Shown piece after piece: positions 54,901 to 62,995 of a stretch of DNA of 64,000 nucleotides. Position 1 is the stretch's first letter. Each line of letters begins with the position of its first letter. A program made the position numbers and the translations under genes. Source of the DNA: Lederbergia citrea (GTDB taxonomy: Bacteria > Bacillota > Bacilli > Bacillales > Bacillaceae_C); the NCBI RefSeq assembly GCF_018343525.1, contig NZ_JAGYPH010000002.1, positions 372,001 through 436,000 of the forward strand, written 5' to 3'. Under the pieces are notes generated by a model. It searched no databases and was not told where the DNA came from. It was given only the letters and a program-made list of their open reading frames with translations.

Positions 54901-55632
54901 ATGGATAGGAAACTTGATCATGAAAGTATTGTCCCTTTATATCACCAACTAAAAGAACTATTAAGGGAAACAATTGAAAAAGGAGTAAGCAAGCCGGGGG
55001 ATAAAATCCCCTCGGAAAAGGATATATGTGCACAATTTAATATCAGTAGGAGTACTGCAAAAAAAGCTATTGAAGATTTAGTGCAGGAAGGAGTCCTTAA
55101 TCGCATACAAGGAAAAGGTACATTTATTGCTAAGCCAAAACTAGAACAATCATTATCAGGTTTTTATAGCTTTAGCAAAGTTATGCAGGAAAAAGGATTA
55201 AATCCTAGAGATATTATTCTTGACATGAAAATTGTAGAGGCAACACCAAAAGTTACAAGAAAGTTAAAATTAAAACCTGATGAAGAAGTGATAGAGCTAA
55301 AAAGATTAAGATGTGCTAACAATGAACCTATTATTTTTGAAACATCTTATATTCCTGAAAAAATTGTTCCCAAAATTTCGCCTGAGAGCATACTTGAAAA
55401 TTCCTTATACGATGTAATGTTTAAGGAGTTTGGGATTATAGTTGCAAAAGCTAAAGAAGTATTTGAGCCCATTTTAATTCAGGAGTATGAAAGAAAATAT
55501 TTAGAAGTTAAAGAAGGCTATCCAGCTCTACTGTTGGAGAGAATAGCGTATGATACATATGAGAATCCAGTAGAATATTGCCATTCTATAGTGAGGGGAG
55601 ACCGCTGTAGATTTTACACTGAGCTAATATAA
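54901..55632 (+). CDS. GntR-family (HutC subfamily) repressor with UTRA domain
   Basis: 243 residues. A winged helix-turn-helix covers about residues 4-72 (SEKDICAQFNISRSTAKKAIEDLVQEGVLNRIQGKGTFI), followed by a UTRA effector domain (LKLKPDEEVIELKRLRCANNEPIIFETSYIPEKI). HutC-type regulators usually repress and are released by phosphorylated sugars or aminosugars. As the last gene of the ABC-GH4 operon, it is the likely local regulator, perhaps sensing MurNAc-6-P or GlcNAc-6-P. The ATG at 54901 follows a GGGG ribosome binding site. Confidence 0.9.
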   Translation: MDRKLDHESIVPLYHQLKELLRETIEKGVSKPGDKIPSEKDICAQFNISRSTAKKAIEDLVQEGVLNRIQGKGTFIAKPKLEQSLSGFYSFSKVMQEKGLNPRDIILDMKIVEATPKVTRKLKLKPDEEVIELKRLRCANNEPIIFETSYIPEKIVPKISPESILENSLYDVMFKEFGIIVAKAKEVFEPILIQEYERKYLEVKEGYPALLLERIAYDTYENPVEYCHSIVRGDRCRFYTELI

Positions 55633-55738
55633 AATAGTCTTTTAATTACAAGGTTAGAAGGAATCATTTATGTATATTTGGTCCAATACAACCGAGTATA
55701 GTTCTATTTGGGAAGGAAGAGGCAAACAATTAGCCCCT

Positions 55739-56581
55739 TCACTCATTCCCCCAAAGAAACTCAGCGATCAGTTTGTCGACTCCTTTATGTTCGTGTAAAC
55801 CGGAGTGAGTAGCTTCAGTGTCATTCATAACAATTTCCGTGAATTGGCTTGGAGGTATAATATCGCGATTACCTAAAGCACTATATTGGGAAACAAGACC
55901 GTCGCCTGTTACAGGATCATTGATTACGCCCGCTATGGAAAGTACGGGTAGACGATCAGGAAAACTGCCTTTATTCTCAACGAGTTTTTTAAGCGCTGCA
56001 GAAGTTGGTTTCAAATCAATCAGTGCTGCGCCGTAATTTTGTTTGAAATAGTCTTCACGGTCAATACCTTTAAATGGACTGCCAATCGTGACAAGCTTGA
56101 TGGCTATCGGATAATCCGTATTTCCAGAGACGGATTCAAGGTAACTTGTCCAAGCTAATCCGCCCATGGAATGTCCAACAAGATTGACTTGTTGAATGCC
56201 GTGTTGTTCCTTCAAGATCTTCATTAACTTTTTTAACCACATAGTTTGATCGCTGATCTGTGCACGATTATTTTCAAAAATCACTTGGATAAAAGGATTA
56301 TGCACATCCTTTGGCACGGATCCTTTCATAGAAATCCGTCCGTTTTTTCTAACATGAACGACCATTGTTGTTGTACCTAGTTGGTCTGATTTCAATCTTT
56401 CAAGCATAGTGGAAAAAGACCGTTCGCTTCCTTTATAGCCATGTACAAAAACGGTTGGAACCGCATCATTAAGTTCGGCTGCCGTTTTTTTACCTTCTAG
56501 CATTTTAGGTCGAAAGAAAACTAAGCCAATGATAATAGCAACTATGAAGAATAGGCCAATGCCTCTATATTTTTTTCTCAT
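55739..56581 (-). CDS. Membrane-anchored alpha/beta hydrolase, DUF915 family
   Basis: 280 residues with an N-terminal signal anchor (GIGLFFIVAIIIGLVFF). The hydrolase domain has VFVHGYKGSERSF (oxyanion region) and the nucleophile elbow VGHSMGGLAW. An aspartate in VTGDGLVS and a histidine in EATHSGLHEH follow, completing the triad. DUF915 proteins are extracytoplasmic lipase-like hydrolases of Gram-positives; the substrate is unknown. It is monocistronic. Confidence 0.85.
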   Translation of the reverse strand: MRKKYRGIGLFFIVAIIIGLVFFRPKMLEGKKTAAELNDAVPTVFVHGYKGSERSFSTMLERLKSDQLGTTTMVVHVRKNGRISMKGSVPKDVHNPFIQVIFENNRAQISDQTMWLKKLMKILKEQHGIQQVNLVGHSMGGLAWTSYLESVSGNTDYPIAIKLVTIGSPFKGIDREDYFKQNYGAALIDLKPTSAALKKLVENKGSFPDRLPVLSIAGVINDPVTGDGLVSQYSALGNRDIIPPSQFTEIVMNDTEATHSGLHEHKGVDKLIAEFLWGNE

Positions 56582-56733
56582 TATTAACCCCCTGGTTTCA
56601 TCTTTATTATATTAACATATATTGGGAAAGACTAGAGGGAGAATTTATGAAATGTTGGAGTTAAGTTCGATGTAGACATAGCCAAGCCAAAATGCATAGG
56701 CTACATAGTAATTAACAAATGGGGAGTGACGAT

Positions 56734-57831
56734 GTGGACGGACAAATTTTGCGTTACTTTGCCGGTGGCAATACAGCGAAGGGGTTTTACAGTTTGTTTG
56801 ATTCAAATATACAAGGTCTAGAACGCGTATTTATTTTATCAGGCAAATCAAAAGCAGAGAAATCGCAAATGATTAGCGAACTTGCTGATGAATGGACAGG
56901 AAAAGGATTCTCACTTGAGGTGCTACATAGCGCCGATAACCCCGCTGATCTGGATGGACTCATCATCCGGGAGCTTGGCTTTGGTATCGTTGACGGTGAT
57001 GCTCCTCGAGAAATCAGTAAAGAATATATGGGTTCCCATTGGGAAACGATCGATTTGGAAACGGCTTGGCCGACAGCAAAGCTGGAAGACCAGCTCCCGA
57101 AAATTAAATTTTTACAAGAAAAATTAAGTGAGGCTAAATCTCAAGCCTATCATTCTTACGCAGCTGGCCTCCGCGTTCATGATGAATGGGAACATATTTA
57201 TATTGAACGAATGGATTTCAATAAAGCGAATGATGTTACTCGGAAGCTACTGGAAAAGCTCTTTACACATAAGAAAGAAAGTAAGGATTGTACCGTTGTA
57301 CACCGATTTTTAGGCGCAGCAACACCAGTTGGCCCCGTTGATTTCGTAGATAATATTACAACAGGTTTAACAAAAAGATTCTTTTTAAAAGGCCGGGCTG
57401 GAACTGGGAAATCGACTCTATTAAAGAAAATTGTTGCTGAAGGGGAAAATCGTGGCTTCGATCTTGAAATTTATCATTGCGGATTTGACCCTGGAAGTCT
57501 TGATATGGTCATTGTTCGCGAACTAGGTTGGGCGGTATTCGATAGCACTCTGCCCCATGAGTATTTTCCAAATGAAAATGGAGATCAAATAATTGATATG
57601 TATGAGTTGACCGTCTCACCGGGTACAGACGAAATGTTTGCGAATGAAATTGCTGAAATAGAATCAAGATACCGTGAGAAAATGAGCGATGGAAAAAGGT
57701 ATTTAGCAGAAGCGAAGCAAATCCAGGATCAGTTGGAATTCATTTACAAAGATGCTTGTGAAAAAACATTTTTAAAAGAATTAATTGAAGAGATCAATGT
57801 TGAAATTCAATTGCTTGCACTCAATCATTGA
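56734..57831 (+). CDS. ATPase with duplicated P-loop domain (PRK06851-like)
   Basis: 365 residues made of two similar NTPase halves. The second has an intact Walker A, KGRAGTGKSTLLKK (about residue 216). The first has LSGKSKAEKSQMISE at the same place, missing the glycine-lysine pattern, so it is probably inactive. Both halves continue with a matching block, SLEVLHSADNPADLDGLIIRELGFGIVD and DLEIYHCGFDPGSLDMVIVRELGWAVFD, which confirms the duplication. The C-terminus is helical. Function is unknown; related Bacillus proteins are annotated as hypothetical ATPases. The start is a GTG at 56734, eight bases after GGGGAG. Confidence 0.78.
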   Translation: MDGQILRYFAGGNTAKGFYSLFDSNIQGLERVFILSGKSKAEKSQMISELADEWTGKGFSLEVLHSADNPADLDGLIIRELGFGIVDGDAPREISKEYMGSHWETIDLETAWPTAKLEDQLPKIKFLQEKLSEAKSQAYHSYAAGLRVHDEWEHIYIERMDFNKANDVTRKLLEKLFTHKKESKDCTVVHRFLGAATPVGPVDFVDNITTGLTKRFFLKGRAGTGKSTLLKKIVAEGENRGFDLEIYHCGFDPGSLDMVIVRELGWAVFDSTLPHEYFPNENGDQIIDMYELTVSPGTDEMFANEIAEIESRYREKMSDGKRYLAEAKQIQDQLEFIYKDACEKTFLKELIEEINVEIQLLALNH

Positions 57832-57845
57832 CCACAAAATACGAT

Positions 57846-57873
57846 AAGGCAGATAAATCATCTGTCTTTTTTG
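57846..57873 (+). terminator. Terminator of the duplicated ATPase gene
   Basis: AAGGCAGAT pairs with ATCTGTCTT (one G-U) around a five-base loop, followed by six Ts. Confidence 0.85.
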
Positions 57874-57992
57874 TTTGCTTTTCAATAAAATATTTGTATT
57901 TTCCCAGTAAACATTTTAATGTGTATGTGATATATTATGTATGAGGACTTGATTTATTATAGGTGAGTGTCCTCTGTATAAATACAAATGTA

Positions 57993-58007
57993 TATAAAAC
58001 GCTTACA
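57993..58007 (+). promoter_or_regulatory. cre-like site upstream of kbl
   Basis: TATAAAACGCTTACA matches WTGNAANCGNWNNCW at 13 of 15 positions. Just downstream is the palindrome GATAAAATTTTATC (58009-58022), immediately before the ribosome binding site. Farther upstream, GAGGAC and GTCCTC (about 57942-57974) can close a leader hairpin. Confidence 0.4.
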
Positions 58008-58039
58008 AGATAAAATTTTATCATAATGGAGGGATGGAC

Positions 58040-59230
58040 ATGTCCAGTCAAACACTTAATCAATTTTTAACAGATAATCTAGCTGCGTTACGTGAACAAG
58101 GACTTTATAACGATATCGATACAGTGGAAAGTCCAAATGGTCCAATTATAAAAATAAATGGTAAAGAGCAAATCAATTTATCTTCCAATAACTATCTTGG
58201 CCTTGCGACAGATGAGCGCTTGAAAAAAGCTGCGCTAGATGCCGTCAGTGAGTGGGGTGTTGGAGCTGGTGCGGTACGGACGATTAACGGTACGTTAGAT
58301 CTTCACATTAAGCTTGAGGAGAAATTGGCGGAGTTTAAAGGAACAGAAGCGGCTATTTCTTATCAGTCAGGATTTAACTGTAATATGGCAGCGATTTCAG
58401 CTGTGATGGATAAAAATGATGCAATATTATCTGATGAATTAAATCATGCCTCGATTATCGATGGCTGCCGCTTGTCAAAGGCGAAAATCATTCGCGTGAA
58501 TCATTCGGATATGGATGATTTACGCCAAAAGGCTAAAGAAGCACGAGAATCAGGACAATATAACAAAATTATGGTCATTACAGACGGTGTTTTTTCCATG
58601 GATGGTGACATTGCCAAGCTCCCGGAAATCATTGAGATTGCTGAGGAATTTGACTTAATCAGTTATGTTGATGATGCCCACGGTTCGGGTGTGCTCGGAA
58701 AAGGTGCAGGGACAGTGAAGCATTTTGGTCTTCAGGATAAAGTTGATTTCCAAATAGGCACTTTGTCGAAAGCGATTGGCGTTGTCGGCGGTTATGTAGC
58801 AGGGAAAAAAGACTTGATTGACTGGTTGAAAGTTAGATCACGACCATTCCTATTCTCGACTGCGGTAACACCAGCTGACGCCGCAGCTGCAACGAAAGCA
58901 ATCGAACTATTAATGGAAAGCACAGAGCTGCATGATCGTCTTTGGGAAAATGGCAACTATTTGAAAAAGGGTTTGAAAGCATTGGGCTTTAATATTGGGG
59001 ACAGTGAGACGCCGATTTCCCCGTGCATCATTGGTGATGAAAAAACAACTCAAGATTTCAGCAAACGTCTATATGAAGAAGGTGTCTACGCGAAATCCAT
59101 TGTGTTCCCAACAGTACCAAAAGGAACAGGGCGTGTTCGCAATATGCCGACAGCGGCCCATACGAAAGATATGCTTGACGAGGCAATCGCCATTTATGAA
59201 AAGGTCGGCAAGGAAATGGGAGTTATTTAA
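58040..59230 (+). CDS. kbl: Glycine C-acetyltransferase (2-amino-3-ketobutyrate CoA ligase)
   Basis: 396 residues of the PLP-dependent alpha-oxoamine synthase family. The substrate region is [12 protein letters not shown], the aspartate/histidine pair is [11 protein letters not shown], and the PLP lysine is in [13 protein letters not shown]. It converts 2-amino-3-ketobutyrate and CoA to glycine and acetyl-CoA, or the reverse. GGAGGG precedes an ATG at 58040 (an earlier ATG at 58034 is too close). The threonine dehydrogenase gene follows, so the pair degrades threonine. BioF-type activity is less likely given this partner. Confidence 0.93.
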   Translation: MSSQTLNQFLTDNLAALREQGLYNDIDTVESPNGPIIKINGKEQINLSSNNYLGLATDERLKKAALDAVSEWGVGAGAVRTINGTLDLHIKLEEKLAEFKGTEAAISYQSGFNCNMAAISAVMDKNDAILSDELNHASIIDGCRLSKAKIIRVNHSDMDDLRQKAKEARESGQYNKIMVITDGVFSMDGDIAKLPEIIEIAEEFDLISYVDDAHGSGVLGKGAGTVKHFGLQDKVDFQIGTLSKAIGVVGGYVAGKKDLIDWLKVRSRPFLFSTAVTPADAAAATKAIELLMESTELHDRLWENGNYLKKGLKALGFNIGDSETPISPCIIGDEKTTQDFSKRLYEEGVYAKSIVFPTVPKGTGRVRNMPTAAHTKDMLDEAIAIYEKVGKEMGVI

Positions 59231-59430
59231 CTTTATTCAGCAGAAGTCTCTAAGCGATATAAGTGGTGAGATCGATGCAAATCCAATTCAGTGGGGGGGT
59301 CAAACCCCTGCTGAATAAAGTTAAGCCTCCGGCGGATGCCTCAGATTTTTTAAAGGAATTTATCGAGCAAGCTCGATAAAAATCTGGGCGCAAATACGCC
59401 AAGGCGAATTTGATTTCTGCAGCGTATATG
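59227..59430 (+). other. Structured intercistronic element between kbl and tdh
   Basis: The kbl stop codon lies inside TTAACTTTATTCAGCAG (59227-59243). It is matched perfectly, 64 bases later, by CTGCTGAATAAAGTTAA (59308-59324). The right arm can instead pair with a nearer ATTCAG (59287-59292) plus GGGG/CCCC. A second hairpin follows: CAGATTTTT (59342-59350) with AAAAATCTG (59378-59386), enclosing TTATCGAG-CAAG-CTCGATAA. The element fills most of the 232-bp gap. It may be a dispersed repeat or a regulatory RNA. Confidence 0.65.
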
Positions 59431-59462
59431 TGGTAACTAAATCCGCATCAGGGGGAATTCAG

Positions 59463-60416
59463 ATGAAAAAAATAATGGTAACCGGTGCTCTTGGACAGAT
59501 CGGTTCTGAGCTGGTTGTAAAACTGCGCAATGTGTACGGGAAGGAAAATGTGATTGCGACAGATATTCGCTCATTCGGCTGTGAGGCTGTTTTATCAGGT
59601 CCGTTTGAAATTTTGGATGTGACAGATGGAAATCGTATGGTTGAATTAGCTAAAAAATATGAAGTGGATACGATGATTCATTTGGCAGCGTTATTATCCG
59701 CTGTTGCTGAGGCAAAACCTTTAATTGCTTGGAATTTGAACATGGGTGGCCTTGTGAATGCCCTTGAAACTTCTAAGGAGCTTGGTTTGAAATTCTTCAC
59801 TCCGAGCTCAATCGGCGCATTCGGCCCTTCGACTCCGAAGGAAAAGACCCCTCAAGATACTATCCAGCGCCCGACAACAATGTATGGCGTCAACAAAGTT
59901 GCCGGTGAGCTGCTATGTGATTACTATTTTGCTAAATTTGGTGTTGATACACGAAGTGTCAGGTTCCCTGGATTGATTTCTTATGTTGCTCCTCCCGGAG
60001 GGGGAACCACAGATTATGCCGTAGAAATCTACTATGATGCAATTGCAAAGGGACGGTACAATTCTTTTATTGATAAAGGGACGTATATGGATATGATGTA
60101 TATGCCTGATGCATTAAACGCAATTATTGATTTAATGGAAGCGGATCCAGCGAAATTGAAGCATCGCAATGCCTTTAATATTACGGCGATGAGCTTTGAT
60201 CCCGAGGAAATAGCCGCCGAAATTCGCCGTCATCTGCCGAGCTTCGTACTCGGCTACGCAGTCGATCCAGTCCGTCAAGCGATTGCAGAAAGTTGGCCAA
60301 ACTCAATAGATGCCTCAGCTGCTCGTGAAGAATGGGGATTTAAAGCGGAATACGACTTAGCGAAAATGACCACACATATGCTCGGTAAAATCGGGAAGAA
60401 AGCAATCGCAGAATAG
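59463..60416 (+). CDS. tdh: L-threonine 3-dehydrogenase, SDR/epimerase-like type
   Basis: 317 residues of the NAD-dependent epimerase-like extended SDR family. Nucleotide binding is by [14 protein letters not shown], the catalytic set is in [12 protein letters not shown] and [12 protein letters not shown] (Tyr/Lys), and [17 protein letters not shown] is typical of SDR-type threonine dehydrogenases. It oxidises threonine to 2-amino-3-ketobutyrate, which Kbl then cleaves. The ATG at 59463 follows GGGGGAA. It is the second gene of the kbl-tdh operon. Confidence 0.9.
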   Translation: MKKIMVTGALGQIGSELVVKLRNVYGKENVIATDIRSFGCEAVLSGPFEILDVTDGNRMVELAKKYEVDTMIHLAALLSAVAEAKPLIAWNLNMGGLVNALETSKELGLKFFTPSSIGAFGPSTPKEKTPQDTIQRPTTMYGVNKVAGELLCDYYFAKFGVDTRSVRFPGLISYVAPPGGGTTDYAVEIYYDAIAKGRYNSFIDKGTYMDMMYMPDALNAIIDLMEADPAKLKHRNAFNITAMSFDPEEIAAEIRRHLPSFVLGYAVDPVRQAIAESWPNSIDASAAREEWGFKAEYDLAKMTTHMLGKIGKKAIAE

Positions 60417-60419
60417 AGG

Positions 60420-60447
60420 TCGGCCTAGCATTTGGATGCTAGGCCGA
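60420..60447 (+). terminator. Terminator of kbl-tdh
   Basis: TCGGCCTAGCAT (60420-60431) pairs perfectly with ATGCTAGGCCGA (60436-60447); loop TTGG; weak T tract follows. Confidence 0.8.
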
Positions 60448-60539
60448 TTTGTAATTTGTCCCTTATTATCCTTCTTCATTAATTAATAGTCCATTATTTT
60501 TGCTATAATATAGGTATCTATTAACTGGAGGTTTTATCA

Positions 60540-62666
60540 TTGTTGACGAAGGCAAAAGGCCATCTCCAAACTCATTTTGGGTACGATGAATTCCGAAAAG
60601 GACAGGAAGACATGATCCAAAAGGTCATGGAGGGGAAGGATACGCTCGGGATTATGCCGACAGGTGGCGGGAAATCGGTTTGTTATCAAATTCCGGCACT
60701 TCTTTTGCGTGGCGTGACGGTCGTGATTTCACCCCTTATTTCATTAATGAAGGACCAAGTGGATGCCCTTGATAAAGCAGGCATACCGTCCACATATATA
60801 AATAGTGCGCTTTCAAGCGATGAAATGCAGGATCGATTAGCGGGTATTTACAACGGTGAATATAAACTCGTTTACATTGCTCCGGAAAGATTAGAAACTC
60901 CCTCATTCCTTCGCTTACTTGAAGGTATTCATATTTCACTTGTCGCCATTGACGAAGCTCACTGTATTTCACATTGGGGTCATGACTTCCGGCCAAGCTA
61001 TTTGCATATAAAAAAACTGATCAGCAGTATTCAGCCAAAACCAACTGTGCTTGCACTGACAGCAACCGCAACACCGCAAGTGAGAAATGACATTTGTGAT
61101 TTATTGCATATCGATGAGCAAAACACGGTGATGACAGGATTTGAACGGGAAAACTTACATTTTCAAGTGGTGAAAGGACAGGACCGGGATCGTTTTTTGC
61201 TTGATTACATCGGAAAAAACAAAGGACAAGCAGGCATTATTTATGCAGCAACGAGAAAAGAAGTCGATCGGCTTCATCATTTTTTGGAAGCAAAGGGATT
61301 ATCAGCTGGTAAATATCATGCGGGCATGTCGGAAAAAGAACGGAATGACCATCAGGAACGATTTTTATATGATGACATCACGTTGATGGTTGCAACGAAT
61401 GCATTCGGCATGGGGATCAATAAATCCAATGTGCGGTTCGTAATTCATTATCATATTCCACGAAATATGGAAGCCTATTATCAGGAAGCGGGAAGAGCTG
61501 GCCGTGACGGGGAAGAGAGTGCTTGTATTCTCATGTTTGCACCTCAGGATACACAGATTCAGTCATTTTTAATCGAGCAATCCGATATGGAAGAGGTTCG
61601 AAAGGAAAATGAGTATTCCAAGCTGAGAAAAATGGTTGCTTATGGACATACAGAGTCATGCTTACAACAATTTATTCTTCATTATTTTGGTGAAGAAAAT
61701 CCTCCTGAATGTGGAAAATGCGGAAACTGTACAGATGACCGCGAACAAGTGGATGCTACTGTAGAAACGCAAATGGTGCTTTCCTGTATAAGGCGAATGA
61801 ACGAACGGTTTGGCAAGACAATGATTACGAAAGTGCTCACAGGCTCGTCAGACAAAAAAATAAAAAGTTTTGGTTTTGATCAGCTGTCGACACACGGAAT
61901 CATGAAAGATAAGACGCAAAAAGATGTGAGTGAATTTATCGATTTTCTCACAGCTGAAGGATATTTGCGGCCGACGGATGGCGCCTATCCGATCTTAATG
62001 TTGACGGAGAAAGCGGGAAATGTTCTTCGTGGTAAGGAACCAGTTCTACGCAAAGAGAGAGTCCGTATTTCCCAAATCGTAGAAGATAATGATTTGTTTG
62101 AAGAACTGCGTTCATTACGAAGAGAAATTGCCGAAGCAGAAAAAGTGCCTCCATACATCATTTTCTCGGATGTGACTTTAAGAGAAATGAGTGCCAAGCT
62201 CCCAACGGATGAAAACGAACTTTTACAAATAAAAGGGATCGGTGAACGAAAGCTTGAAGCGTACGGAAAGGAATTCCTGGCTGCAATTAACAACTATTGT
62301 AAAGAAAATGAGATTGAGAGAACACCAATCCATTCAGTAAAAAGAGAAAAGAATGCTGTTTCAAAAAACAGCGATAAGGAACCAAGCCATCACTTAACCT
62401 ATCAGCTGCTGGAGGAAGGAAATAGTGTCACTGACATTGCCGCAGAGCGAGGGTTGTCTGAAAGGACGATAGAGAGCCATTTAATTAAATGCCATGATGA
62501 AGGTATGGAAATTAATTGGAACGATTTTATACCAGAACAATATGAGCCGTTAATTGCAGAAGCAGCAAACGAGGCTGGTAGCGATAGACTTACACCAATT
62601 AAAGCACTTCTCCCGGACGAAGTGAGCTTTTTCATGATTAAGGCGTTTTTACAAAAACGCATATAA
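60540..62666 (+). CDS. recQ: ATP-dependent DNA helicase RecQ
   Basis: 708 residues. The superfamily 2 helicase core has Walker A GIMPTGGGKSVCYQ, DEAH box VAIDEAHCISHWGHDFR, TATATPQV and QEAGRAGRDGEES (motif VI). A zinc site (CLQQFILHYFGE...CGKCGNC), an RQC winged helix and an HRDC domain (about 510-590) follow. A C-terminal HTH_40 domain (HHLTYQLLEEGNSVTDIAAERGLSERTIESH) is found in longer Bacillus RecQ proteins. It unwinds 3'-tailed DNA during recombination repair. Two consecutive TTGs (60540, 60543) follow GGAGG; the start is one of them. Confidence 0.93.
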   Translation: MLTKAKGHLQTHFGYDEFRKGQEDMIQKVMEGKDTLGIMPTGGGKSVCYQIPALLLRGVTVVISPLISLMKDQVDALDKAGIPSTYINSALSSDEMQDRLAGIYNGEYKLVYIAPERLETPSFLRLLEGIHISLVAIDEAHCISHWGHDFRPSYLHIKKLISSIQPKPTVLALTATATPQVRNDICDLLHIDEQNTVMTGFERENLHFQVVKGQDRDRFLLDYIGKNKGQAGIIYAATRKEVDRLHHFLEAKGLSAGKYHAGMSEKERNDHQERFLYDDITLMVATNAFGMGINKSNVRFVIHYHIPRNMEAYYQEAGRAGRDGEESACILMFAPQDTQIQSFLIEQSDMEEVRKENEYSKLRKMVAYGHTESCLQQFILHYFGEENPPECGKCGNCTDDREQVDATVETQMVLSCIRRMNERFGKTMITKVLTGSSDKKIKSFGFDQLSTHGIMKDKTQKDVSEFIDFLTAEGYLRPTDGAYPILMLTEKAGNVLRGKEPVLRKERVRISQIVEDNDLFEELRSLRREIAEAEKVPPYIIFSDVTLREMSAKLPTDENELLQIKGIGERKLEAYGKEFLAAINNYCKENEIERTPIHSVKREKNAVSKNSDKEPSHHLTYQLLEEGNSVTDIAAERGLSERTIESHLIKCHDEGMEINWNDFIPEQYEPLIAEAANEAGSDRLTPIKALLPDEVSFFMIKAFLQKRI

Positions 62667-62793
62667 TAACGGATTGCGAGTAAAAAAATCGAATCTTTTG
62701 TAGATTGTGGTCTGGTAACTCATTCTACTAAAGGTGGCGGTTTTTTTCTATTTTCAATAAACAAATGATTTCATGGAATCGGTCCAATTGCTT

Positions 62794-62924
62794 GTTGGTG
62801 CTCTTTCAGTGCAGGCGTGAGACTCCTGCGGGAATGAAAAGTGCCTTGAGACCCCGCAAGGCGCGCAGCGACTGAGGAGGCTCAAGCCATGCCCGCGGAA
62901 AGAGAGCGCCGGAACGGAGAGCAA
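62794..62924 (+). repeat. GC-rich structured intergenic repeat, copy C
   Basis: A third copy of the element at 12070 and 12592. It has GAGACTCCTGCGGG, CTTGAGACCCCGCAAGG, GACTGAGGAGGCTCAAG and CCCGCGGAAAGAGAGCG in the same order. The ends are degenerate (TTGGTGCTCT against AGAGCAAC). The CTTGAG (62844-62849) and CTCAAG (62880-62885) arms differ from copy B by compensating changes. The rest of 62667-62995 holds only a T-rich tail after recQ and the terminator below. Confidence 0.8.
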
Positions 62925-62942
62925 CAGACTCCATACATAAAA

Positions 62943-62992
62943 AGAGGACTGTCACAAAAAATCAGTTTTTACTGACTTTCTTGACAGCCCCT
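62943..62992 (-). terminator. Terminator of the yjiH-like gene
   Basis: On the minus strand, GGGGCTGTC and AGTCAGT pair with ACTGATT and GACAGTCCTC in a long hairpin, followed by a T-run. Confidence 0.75.
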
Positions 62993-62995
62993 TTG

